DNA of 64,000 bases, taken from Iris pallida (lineage: Eukaryota > Streptophyta > Magnoliopsida > Asparagales > Iridaceae). Below the pieces are notes generated by a model, which searched no databases, was not told the origin of the DNA, and saw only the letters and a program-made list of their open reading frames with translations. Both the position numbers and the translations under genes were made by a program. The stretch covers positions 10,229,960-10,293,959 of the forward strand of contig JANAVB010016199.1 in NCBI GenBank assembly GCA_029216955.1, given 5' to 3'. Shown here piece after piece: positions 52,117 to 62,085 of this stretch (position 1 is the stretch's first letter; each line of letters opens with the position of its first letter).

Positions 52117-55100
52117 CACCGAAGAAACATGTTGGTGGTTGCAAAGCTCAAAGGTCATCTTCCAAGCAATTGCACCAACACAAGTGTGGCCACTAGAGCC
52201 ACTTTGGTAACATGCTAAATGATTCTCTTTAAATGGTTTATATTTGTTGAATCTAGCATGTTTCTCTTGATGTCTTGCTACTAGCTCACATTGACATCCT
52301 TTAGTTGCTTATTATATAAATCAATGTGAGATTTAATACTAGCATGCTTAGTTAATTTTCTTATTATTTCTTTTTTCTAGCATGACTAATTACTTAGCCT
52401 AAATGATTAGTTCACACTATGCAGTTTATCACTCATTTTCTAGTAGTGTGACACATTTACATATGCATGCTCGTTATTCTTAATCCTTATTTAGAAAGCA
52501 TGCATATCACTCTAGTCCATAGGGTATTGGTTTTGATTTGAGTTAATATGATTTTAACCCTCCGTCTTTAAAAGTTTTGAGATAGTTACTTCTTGCTGAT
52601 TTGTATTTAATATGTCATATTTATCTTAATCGGTATTTATGAATATATGTATTTAGCACAAGCTTTTTATTACTTGACAAGTATACACTTATACTTCCAT
52701 TTTAACCTTGTGCTTACATAATATATTCATTATTGATTTTTATGTTTTATTTTGATTAAACCTCTTATGAATCAATTATGTATTTGCCTAATAAAGTCTA
52801 TTTATACGTGTTTTTGAATTTGTGATAGTTTTTCAAACATTTATTAAGGATACATGACTATATTCATTAAATCTTCATTTACATGTAGATCATGTATTTC
52901 TTATATATTTTTATACAAATAACTTTTTATGGGCATATGAGTTAAGCTCCAGTTTTATATTGTTTTGAAGAATATTTAATTGTACTTGCTACCTTCAAAC
53001 TTGTGCTTATCCCATACTTTAGCTATTGATTCCTTGACCAAATTTGTGCATCTCTTTTTGAATCAATTAGCTTCTTCCTTAAAGTTTTCTTTTGATGATA
53101 TCTTCTTGGCTTCTTTTTGGTTGCCTTTATGGATACATGCCTTTTAATTAATTTTTGATCTTTTCATGTATGCCTATTTGTGATATATATATATTCCAAC
53201 TGTTGATATTTATGTATTCAATACCTTTAAGTTGGAATGTTGAGAGAAAATATTTATTAGTGTCTTTTTCATGACTTTTATGGAAGTTCCATTAAGAATT
53301 GTTTGGTTTTGTGCTTTACCTTACTTGTTAAAATCATCGTACTTATTAGTGCACATTTTGAGTATGTATCTTCTATATATTTATCTCCATAAGTGCATTA
53401 TGAAAATGTTTGTTTTGAAAATATTCTTAGTAAATTTTGATGATCATTCTTTCATTGTTATTTGGGTATTTACCTTTCTTAGGTATTTTGGATTTTGATA
53501 TTGATTCATGATACTGGATATATTCCTTTAAATCTAAATTCTTAAAAGTAAAGAACACTTTAGGAACAAGCCGAAAGGGTCCTTCTGTCATACATGTGTA
53601 AATAGCCTGAAGCGACACGGTGTACTAGTCTTCGGACTACCGCTAGCTGGGAACCGGCCCCTACAGCTAACCTAAAGTAATCAATACTTTATAGACTTAA
53701 GATTTATTAAGGTCTACTTGCAACCATTAACTAGTTCTGGATCTAATGTACTGCACCCGGTCCCCTAAGTTCCAGAATATATCATCATATCTAGTCCTAT
53801 ATTTTGAGCTATAAATATTTTATCATTATTGTCAAATGATGTTTTTGTAGCACATGAGAATACATGTAATTGATATATCATGCTTCTCATGTCTTTAGCT
53901 ACTATGGGTTGAACTTTTGCGTTGAGATTTTCTATTTGTAGAGAATACACTTTCATAATGGCTATAATTTTGCATTCTCTAGATCAATCTATTATTTCTT
54001 TATCTTGGGTTAATCTCAATACTTGTCAAAGAGATTTGTTCTATTGTTTTGTCCTTTACTTGATGAGAGTCTAATTCATTTACATGCTATCTTATACTCT
54101 TATCCTTGCTCAGCAAAGAGTATATAAATCATTTTGATCATTCAAAATGTATTACCTTTATTGTGAACTCTATGGTTAAACATGTATTTTTAGTGTTAGT
54201 GACTTAAAATTTAATGAGCACATTTATCCTGTTAATAACCTACCTCATTAATCTTAATTAGTTTTGTAGCTTTCTTATTTGTGATGTATTGTTAAGCTAT
54301 ATAATTTTTGTTTACATTCACTCATCTAGCTATCTTCTTAAACTGCAATCTATATGTGATATGCTAGTTTACAAAAACAAGATTTATGAATTTTCTTGAT
54401 GAGATTTGTATACTATTTTAGATACATATGTTTGGTCTCTAAAATTAGTTTGACAAATTTTTTATTTAATCCTGTTTCCATTGAGGTTTGTGATTCATCG
54501 CTTTAACTTCCTTCCATACTAGTCATTGGTAAGCATCTCTTAAAATTTTCTCATCTTTTGAGTCATGATTTTATCATATTATCATTTCTTTGTAATACAT
54601 TTGCAATTATTTAAATAAGATTGACTCTTTTTTATATTTTCCATTGGTTTGTTTATATGGTTTTTAGATGAGATTTATGACGGATCATAATTATTTACTG
54701 GTTTACTTTATGATTGATCCTAATGATTGTGTAGTCCTATATTATCTAATTATGTGGTTATCAAGTTAATTTATTACTCTACTTTGACTACTCATGGATT
54801 ATCACATATGCTCTTTGCTATTTGAACTTCATTGGTTTCTCATTTAGTATTAGCAAGGTTGGATTATTACCCGTTGATAGGTACATATGTGGTAAAACAT
54901 ACATAGTCCATTTAAAGCAATAAATTGGTTGATCATTTCTTAACTAATAATCATGGACATGATATTTGAGTTTTTTTTTTTTTTTTGTATTTTTGAGCTA
55001 CATTTTGACTTTCACCATGATTGATTTAATTGACTTTATTTTTTTTTTCATGATGATCTTCTTCTCAAAAGGTAACATGCATTGATATATCATTTTTAAA

Positions 55101-56510
55101 TATGAGATTCTTCTATATAGGCTAATGTATGTCATCTTTTGATTAAATGTGCTTAATTAAAATATTATTTTGATCATTCATCGTTAGTAGCTATTAAGTG
55201 GATATCTCTTCTTAACTAAAGATGACATTATTCGTTTTATGATGATTTTATAACTTTATATGCATTGAGCAAGGGGGAGAAATCAATAGTTGATTTACCC
55301 CTAGATCTTGAAGTTATTATTTTTTTTGCTATAAGTGCTTTGGAACTAAATACACATAATTTAAGGGGGAGCAAATAAATTGGTTCAATTCATTTATACG
55401 CTTTAATATGTCGTATACCTAGTTCATCATTGACCCATATTTTTATTATTACTTATATATTAGTGATTGAGGTTATGATATTGTTATTTTGTGGAAAGTT
55501 TATGAGAGTATATGCAATTGTTTTCATCATATTATCTCTCTCTTTTATATGAGTCATCTCGTTAATATTAACTATTGTATCTTATCTTGATGACTATTGT
55601 GCTTTCTTTGATTTAGCTTTTCTTGTATGCTTAATTGATTTGGCTTTCCTTGTTGAGGACTTACCCAAAATTTATGATTTTATCTGTATTGGTAATATTT
55701 TGAGGGGGAGCATTCAAGTCGACTGGATTTCTCTTTCTCAAATATTTTTCTCCTTTACCTTCATATTTATCTAAAGGGTATTCATATAGCATGATAAGGT
55801 AATTGAGTTCAAATGCATAAATTTTGGATAAGCAAATAGATTTGTAAATAATAAGATCATTTTATATCAATTGCTCTATTTTACATTGATCATTCCTTTA
55901 TTTGTTCCACTATTTATCTATGGACAATTATGACTATCATAGTTTCATTGATCAATGTTTCAAGTTTATTTCTTTCAATTGATATATATTTTAATATCTC
56001 AATTTGTATCTTTCTTCTTTGATATCTATTATTTACAATTATCCAATCCCCATGGATTTTGACTAAAATTCTTTATTTCTAATTCTCTTCCAAAACTAGA
56101 GTAATATTTCATATCATACTATGTCTTTGGATGTCTTTCTTGGATTTCATGTTGGTAAACTATCTATTGATTATTTTCATATTCTTTTAATTTTACCAAC
56201 TATTTGTGTTTTGACAAGCTATTTTCTATTTGGCACTTTACATTTGGTATGTAGTTTCTATACTTGTCTTTACACACTTTTCCGATTGTTCCTCATTTAG
56301 TATATCTTGATCATGATTGTCTATGCCTTCCTCCTTTACTTATGCTGGAGTTCGTTTTATCTCTAATTACGGGGAAGCTTATTTTTTGACCATGTCAAAG
56401 GGGGAGAAATAAGTTTAAGTTAGCACACAATATGTGTTTATTAGTGATACATGCATCTACCGTATCTGTCTTAAACTTAACCGATTTGCCATAATCAAAA
56501 AGGGGAAAAT
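52117..56510. other. Sir-1 non-coding core
   Basis: AT-rich throughout, with no frame above 75 codons and no integrase, RT or RNase H motif. Purine motifs AAGGGGGAGAAATCA (about 55268), AAGGGGGAGCAAATAAA (about 55360), TGAGGGGGAGCATTC (about 55693) and AAAGGGGGAGAAATAAG (about 56397) are PPT-like. A more GC-rich block with inverted and repeated pieces (CTTCGGACTACCGCTAGCTG) lies at 53560-53760. Otherwise I see nothing. Confidence 0.7.
56496..56510 (+). promoter_or_regulatory. Sir-1 polypurine tract
   Basis: AAAAAGGGGAAAAT directly before the 3' LTR start TGTTAGCC at 56511. Confidence 0.75.
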
Positions 56511-58594
56511 TGTTAGCCCAATGATTACATTGTGTTTTTGAATATGGCTAATCAATTAAGTTTAACATAATGATGTCACTAATATTCATATACTCACTAT
56601 CATGTTGCTACTTAAACTTAGCATTGTCCTAATTGTCCTATATCATATTGTCATGCTTGTATCGTACTGCAATATATTTTGCTCGCCTAACATGTATTTG
56701 TAGACATGCAGTAAGCATGATCTAACATGATCAAACCAGGACATAGGCAATGAAGAATTAACGATGGACCAAAGACGGCGTCATACAAAAAGATTTCTCT
56801 GAACCGCCTAGCGACCTATCCGGGGCCTCGCATCGGGGGTTCCTCTCAAATATCAGAAGAAATGCATCATCAAAGGGCTCTTGGTTTTCCTATTTGTTCC
56901 AAATCTGTAATCTTTAATTTATTGAGTCTAGGAAAATGTGTACGTTGAGTCGCACTGTGTCATCTCAACCCCTAGACATATCTCTCCAAGCTCTACCATA
57001 CAAACAGACCAATTCCTTACCCAGGCCCAAGCTCTACCAAGCCAAACAAAGTCCAAAGGCCTAAAGGCCATTCTGCCACCTATGAGGCAGAGTTCGGGCC
57101 GAACTCTGCCCCCACACAGAGTTCGGGCCGAACTCTGTCTCCTGATTTTCAATACCCTAATATTTAGGGCCTGCTTGGTACAAGATGTCCAACGTTCAAA
57201 AATTTGAATTCTTAGGGCAGAATTCGATCCAGAGTAGTATAAATAAGGCTCGATTTCTCTCATTTTATATCTTCTTTCAATCTCTCATTCTCAATCATCT
57301 AAGCCCTATACTACCTAAGCCTTATTCTTCCAACCACAAAACTTCCTAAGCCCCAAGGTGCTCAAGTGCGATTCAGCTAGAAGTTTTTGTGCAAGGGTTA
57401 AAAAGAAGTCACTTGAAAAATTTCAAGTTTCGCTACTGCGAAGTTAAAGTTGCAAGCGCTTCAAAGGCTCGTGTTTGTAAGAAGTTGGCGTGCTCTTTTG
57501 AGTAAAGGCACGTGGTTGTACACTATTTCACAAATAGTGAATTTCATTCCTGAGCTAGAGTTCTCAGGCCTGGACTAGTCCTCCACGAAGGAAACCAGGT
57601 TATATCTTTGGACGACTGCTATCAAGGAAAAAGACGTCATCGGGTCTGCTCAAATATCAGAAGAAAGACGTCATCAAAGGCTCTTAGTTTTTCTATTTGT
57701 TCCAAGTCTGTAATCTTCAATTTATTGAGTCTAGGAGAATGTGTACGTTGAGTCGCACTGTGTCATCTCAACCCCTAGACATATCTCTCCAAGCTCTACC
57801 ATACAAACAGACCAATTCCTGAACCAGGCCCAAGCTCCACCAAGCCAAACAAAGCCCAAAGGCCATTCTGCCACCTAGGAGGCAGAGTTTGGGCCGAACT
57901 CTACCCCCACACAGAGTTTGGGCCGAACTCTGTCTTCCGATTTTCAACATCCTGATTTTTAGGGTCTGCTTGGTATAAGTTGTCCAACGTTCAAAAATTT
58001 GAATTCTTGGGGCAGAATTCGGGCCAAACTCTGCCTCCCCAGAGTAGTATAAATAAGGCTTGATCTCTCTCATTTTATATCATCTTTCAATCTCTCATTC
58101 TCAATCATCTAAGCCTTATACTACCTAAGCCTTACTCTTCCAATCTACTAGCCACAAAACTTCCTAAGCCCCAAGATGCTCAAGTACGATTCAGCTAGAA
58201 GTTTTTGTGCAAGGGTTAAAAAGAAGTCACTTGGAAAATTCCAAGTTTTGCCACTGCGAAGTTAAAGTTGCGAGCGCTTCAAAGGATCGTGTTTGTAAGA
58301 AGTTGGCGTGCTCTTATGAGTAAAGGCACGTGGTTGTACACTATTTCACAAATAGTGGATTTCAATCCTGAGCTAGAGTTCTCAGGCCTGGACTAGTCCT
58401 CCACGAAGGAAACCAGGTTATATCGCTGTGTTTGCGTATACTCTTTTGATCTTTATTTACTTCTGCATTTCTCTCTGATTTATTTACTATCTTGATAGTT
58501 GTTTTGTGGAGGTGATATAGAGTTAATTTTTATTTGGTGATTATTGACACAAACTCTATTCACCCCCCTCTAGAGTTACCTACACGTTATTTCA
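56511..58594 (+). repeat. Sir-1 3' LTR (2084 bp) with internal duplication
   Basis: Matches the 5' LTR, but the part from CTCAAATATCAGAAG (56844) to CCAGGTTATATC (57606) is repeated from 57649 to about 58424, joined by about 42 bases of other sequence (57607-57648). It therefore has two sets of palindromes and two TATA boxes. Ends at 58594 before TCCTC. Confidence 0.88.
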
Positions 58595-58599
58595 TCCTC

Positions 58600-58636
58600 G
58601 ACCGCCATCTCAGTAGCTACATCTATAGGAACGAAT
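58600..58636 (-). pseudogene. Tat-2 antisense gene, short piece beyond Sir-1
   Basis: The minus strand continues the acidic linker (PIDVATEMAVEE) in frame with the part at 49974 once Sir-1 and one copy of its target duplication are left out. It is then cut by Sir-2. The mobile-domain region of this copy is therefore not in the window. Confidence 0.55.
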
Positions 58637-59659
58637 TGTAAAGCACAATACTCTAGAGGGGGTGAATAGAGTAGGCAGCAGAAATTTAGCTAATTAAAAA
58701 ATTTAGCAATAAGATCACAGATATTATATCACAAGTATGTAAATGAAAAGCAGAGATCAGAAAGCAAACGCAAATATGGCGATGTATACTGGTTTCCCTC
58801 TTGTGAGGACTATTCCAGTCGAAAGAACTCTGGCTTCCAGTTGAATCCACTATAGAAAAATATCGCAAGTTTTATCCGAAGTCCTTGTAACTTCTACAAC
58901 GAGAGCCTTGATCCGAAGTACTCGACCAACTTCAATTGTGAAGTATCTTTCTTCAATCAAGCCTCTGATTATAATCACTCTGAAACTTCTAGACCATATC
59001 GAACTAGCAAATCGACTAGAGGATTGTAACTGGCTTGGGATTTAAAAATGAAAGCTTAGAACACTTTGGAATACCATAGTAGGCTTGGAGAGAAGAGAAG
59101 AGAGGTGTATTGAAGTGAGGAAAAATTTTCTTTATTTATAGGTTTTCCAAAGGAAGAATTTGGGCAGAATTCGGACAGAATTCTTTGAGAGAATCTCGGT
59201 AAATAGCCGTTGCATCCGTAAGTGCGGGATGACCAAGTTCAAAAATCAAACGGCACCTAACGAATTCGGGCAGAATTTGGACCGAACTCGAGCCGAATTC
59301 CCCTGGGGTCCAAAGTATGATATTTGGAAATTTTTGCAAATTAGATTTCGGCTTTTGGCTTTTTGAAAAGTTTAAGCAATTGGGAGCTATTTGTAAAATG
59401 GGCTATTTTCAAAACAAAGGGTATTTTGAAAACATTTTGGGTTACCCTATTTGCCAGTACAATTTGGTGTACATTGTATTCCTAGACTCAATAAATATAA
59501 AAATTACATTGAATATGAAATACAGACTCAAGTGGCAAAACGGCTTCAGTCTTGAACGAAATGGTAGCAGTTCTCAGCAATCGTCCAATTAGCCCTTATA
59601 TCGAGACAGGGTTAGATCAATTATTAAAATTAGGTTCGACCATGACCAATGGGCCAACA
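58637..59659 (-). repeat. Sir-2 3' LTR (1023 bp)
   Basis: TATA box on the minus strand at 59140-59134 (CCTATAAATAAAG). Upstream (59150-59310) lie several GAATTCGG/CCGAATTC half-sites in inverted pairs, the same layout as in Sir-1. The end has TTCACCCCCTCTAGAGTATT (minus), matching CACCCCCCTCTAGAGTTGCC of Sir-1. No coding sequence. Confidence 0.8.
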
Positions 59660-59674
59660 ATCTTCCCCGTTTTG

Positions 59675-60214
59675 ATAATTGACAAACCTTGACCGATATA
59701 ACATCTCGATATTTTGATTTGAAAAGAATCAAAATTTGTAAAGCTTGTATGGTACTGTATCCTCAAAAAAAATTCTATATCCTGATCCTGCAAAAGATGT
59801 TAGATCATATTTCTCCCCCGTTGTCACTTAGCAAATAATTGCAAAGAAAGAAGCTCCCCTACAATTCATGCATAAGAAACAAACGATGAAGAAATATAAA
59901 AAATAGACAGAATAACATGTATTTTATAGGCAGTTTTAATGTGAGAAGAATAAACTGAAATAAATAGTGTTACGCAAAAAATGCATACACAGAAAAAGAG
60001 AGAATTGTACGATACACACTGAAATACATACTAAATAAGAGAATAAAAATAACTAGATGTTCCAAATACATCAACTCAGAAATAAAAAAATTTAGTGCTA
60101 AAAATAAAGAGAGTACTATCTTGGAATGTCGGAGCAATTCCAAGTATATACAGACAAAATAAAGTCTAACTAGATAATATCTAGACAAAATACATCACGT
60201 CTAGATTAGAAATC
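59675..60214. other. Sir-2 3' spacer
   Basis: AT-rich non-coding DNA between the env-like pseudogene and the polypurine tract. Contains CTCCCCC at about 59813-59819 and CTCCCC at about 59853-59858, i.e. GGGGGAG-type purine tracts on the element's strand, as in Sir-1. The minus ORF at 59970-60188 has no known match. Confidence 0.6.
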
Positions 60215-61468
60215 CTAAGAATCATCATCATCAGCACCAACAGCGCACCATGTCCAAATAGACCAGCTCCAGAAGTGCCACTCTAGAAGGGTGTAGAGTA
60301 ACACCAAAACCTCGATACAAGTCATAAGCGTTACCGGGCTCAATGAAGTGACAAACTGCCTTATCCTCATAGCGGTAGCCCGATACAGCTGGATCTCGAG
60401 GAAGAGAACTGGCAGAATGCCCAGTCTGAGCAAATCACAGATCCGCAAAGGAGTTTGCGAGAGCCTGAAACCGACTGGCATCTCAGAACTCGCGTTTCCT
60501 CGATGTGTCAGTAATAAATGTTCATAAATCAGACTGATGCTGGTGAATACCCTCATAAGACATAGGGTAGTCCTATGGAGGTGGAGCAGGAGCAGTAGGA
60601 GAAGCAGGAGGAACAACTGTACTGCGACAAGAGAGTTGAAGATACTTGGGCTCAGAGTCACGACCACACGTGGATAGATCAATCTGAAATTACTGAAAGA
60701 TGATTGGGAGGATCATCGCTTAGGCAAGGTTTCTGTTCCTTTCGCGACAACGACCTATCATCTGAATGATAGTCTTGGGGATAGAAAAAGGAATACACTT
60801 ATGAATATGATAAAGGGAAAACATCTCAAGGGTAGTCTCATCGTCCTTTGAAGTAGATTTTGGCAAAAGAGTGGAGTAGACGATGCGATGCAATTCATAG
60901 AAAAATAAGTTCAAATTTGTAGCTTTGAACTTACCAGAGCGAACTCGATTAGGAGAGCAAAGTTTGTTCTTGAAGCTGTTTAAGGTCGTGCCTACGGGCA
61001 ATTCAAATTCTGTGATATCGTCTAGCGAAGCATCTTTATTTGGAATATCAAGAATTTTTGCTAAGTCGACATCATTGAACTGAATATCAGTTTCGGCGAG
61101 ATAACTTTTAACAGTGAAAGTGTCAAGTGTGAAATTGCAATAGAATAAACGGATAGCATTAGATGCAATTGGCTATGAATGAGTAACAAGATTATGCAAT
61201 CCTAACGCTTCAAAGTAAGTACGGTGGTCCGAAAAGACGGTACATTTAATCGGAGCGTCGGGGCATATGTTGCGAATCGAGAAATCTGCATACCAAAATA
61301 ACGATTGATCATGGGTTTGGAAGAAAAACCCATTAAACGCCCCATCATTCGTTTGGACGGGTGAAAAGAGGGATTCATGGATTGGATCCAAAGACGAGGC
61401 TCTTCACTAGTCGTCGTCTTCTTCATCTTGAAGGGGCTGAAGTTTTTAGGCATTATTTCTATAAACAA
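60215..61468 (-). pseudogene. Env-like / 'putative plant transposon protein' ORF of Sir-2
   Basis: The start is near 61450 (MPKNFSPFKMKKTTTSEEPR). Fragments then include SSKPMINRYFGMQ, FEALGLHNLVTHS, AIRLFYCNFTLDTFTVKSYL, DIQFNDVDLAKILDIP, NLNLFFYELHRIVYSTLLPK and ETTLEMFSLYHIHKCIPFSI. The pattern I-R-x-F-Y-x-N ... I-L-D-I-P ... L-L-P-x-x-x-x-x-D-x-x-T resembles the plant transposon-protein family found in env-like ORFs of Sireviruses and Athila. Two frames and several stops (61173, 60720, 60215) break it. A Pro-rich C-terminus follows in the main frame (PPASPTAPAPPP). No membrane segment can be trusted. Function in such elements is not established. Confidence 0.5.
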
Positions 61469-61581
61469 TATAGAAATTTATAAAATTGAGAGAAGGATAA
61501 GGAGGAGGTTATATCTTCTGCAATTCGAGTATGTTGTAGAGAACGAGAAACTCCGCACGAATCCAAAGTTTGGATTAAAAT

Positions 61582-62015
61582 CACTAAAAAAATAGGGTTT
61601 TGGCGACGGACGACTAGTAACGGATTCATCTGCCGCTAATAGTGACGACTTAGCAATAGAATCGTGACGGATACCCATCGTATTACAAAGTAAAATATCA
61701 ATTATTTTTTATTGTCCATAATTGTCGATAAGGAGTCGCTTATCCGTTGGTAATCTAGCGATGGAAATACTTGCCATCGCTAAATAGTCGTAAAGCTGGC
61801 AGTATTTGGCGGAAAACACACGGGAATGTGGCGCCAAAGTTTGCGTTAACTTAGCGACGGACATAACTTCCATCGCTACATCAAGTTCGTCGCTAAGTCA
61901 TCGTAGTATTATTGCAATGTTGTCCAGATTTTTGTGTTGCCTAGAATTTCGTGCTTCAGTGGCGACGAATTAGCGATAGATTTTATCCGTCACAAATCTG
62001 TCACTAAATTCTTGA
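61582..62015 (+). mobile_element. CACTA-like transposon end or fragment
   Basis: Starts CACTAAAAAAATAGGGTTTT, close to the CACTA terminal inverted repeat, followed by many subterminal repeats in both orientations (GCGACGGAC, TAGCGATGGAA, CCATCGCTA, TTAGCGACGGA, CGTCGCTAA). The partner terminus with ...AGTG is not found, so this is one end or a decayed miniature copy. No transposase. Confidence 0.5.
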
Positions 62016-62085
62016 ACCATTTAGTTCGAATCGACGGGAGGTTTTCATTTCCCCCCGAACTCTCTCTCTCTCTCCAACTGTCACG

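Larger units (their letters stand above)
49980..58594 (+). mobile_element. Sir-1: non-autonomous Sirevirus-like Ty1/copia element
   Basis: LTRs 49980-51260 and 56511-58594 (TGTTAGCC...TTATTTCA). Perfect target duplication TCCTC (49975-49979 and 58595-58599). Initiator-Met primer site at 51263-51274. Gag C-terminal fragment at 51330-52116, then 4.4 kb of AT-rich DNA without pol. Several GGGGGAG purine motifs lie in the 3' core, and a polypurine tract (AAAAAGGGGAAAAT) precedes the 3' LTR; multiple such tracts are a known Sirevirus feature. The 3' LTR is 803 bases longer because of an internal duplication. Confidence 0.86.
22373..58636 (+). mobile_element. Tat-2: Tat-lineage element interrupted by Tek-1, Ath-1 and Sir-1, cut by Sir-2
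   Basis: Leader, gag, protease, RT, two RNase H domains, integrase and the C-terminal part of the antisense gene are all present in order once the three insertions (26286-37848, 42556-47640, 49980-58594) are taken out; the reading frame resumes at each. The 3' end of the antisense gene region is cut at 58636 by Sir-2, and no 3' LTR is seen. Gene order and domain content match Tat-1, but protein identity is only moderate, so the two belong to different families. Confidence 0.82.
58637..61581 (-). mobile_element. Sir-2: Sirevirus-like element, minus strand, 3' part
   Basis: On the minus strand: env-like pseudogene, AT-rich spacer, polypurine tract (AAAACGGGGAAGAT, 59673-59660), 3' LTR (59659-58637) starting TGTTGGCCCATTGG and ending GTGCTTTACA. 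No pol is seen, because the element is cut on the right near the CACTA-like sequence or continues beyond it. The left flank CGAAT (58632-58636) would be its target duplication; the partner is not found. Confidence 0.75.
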
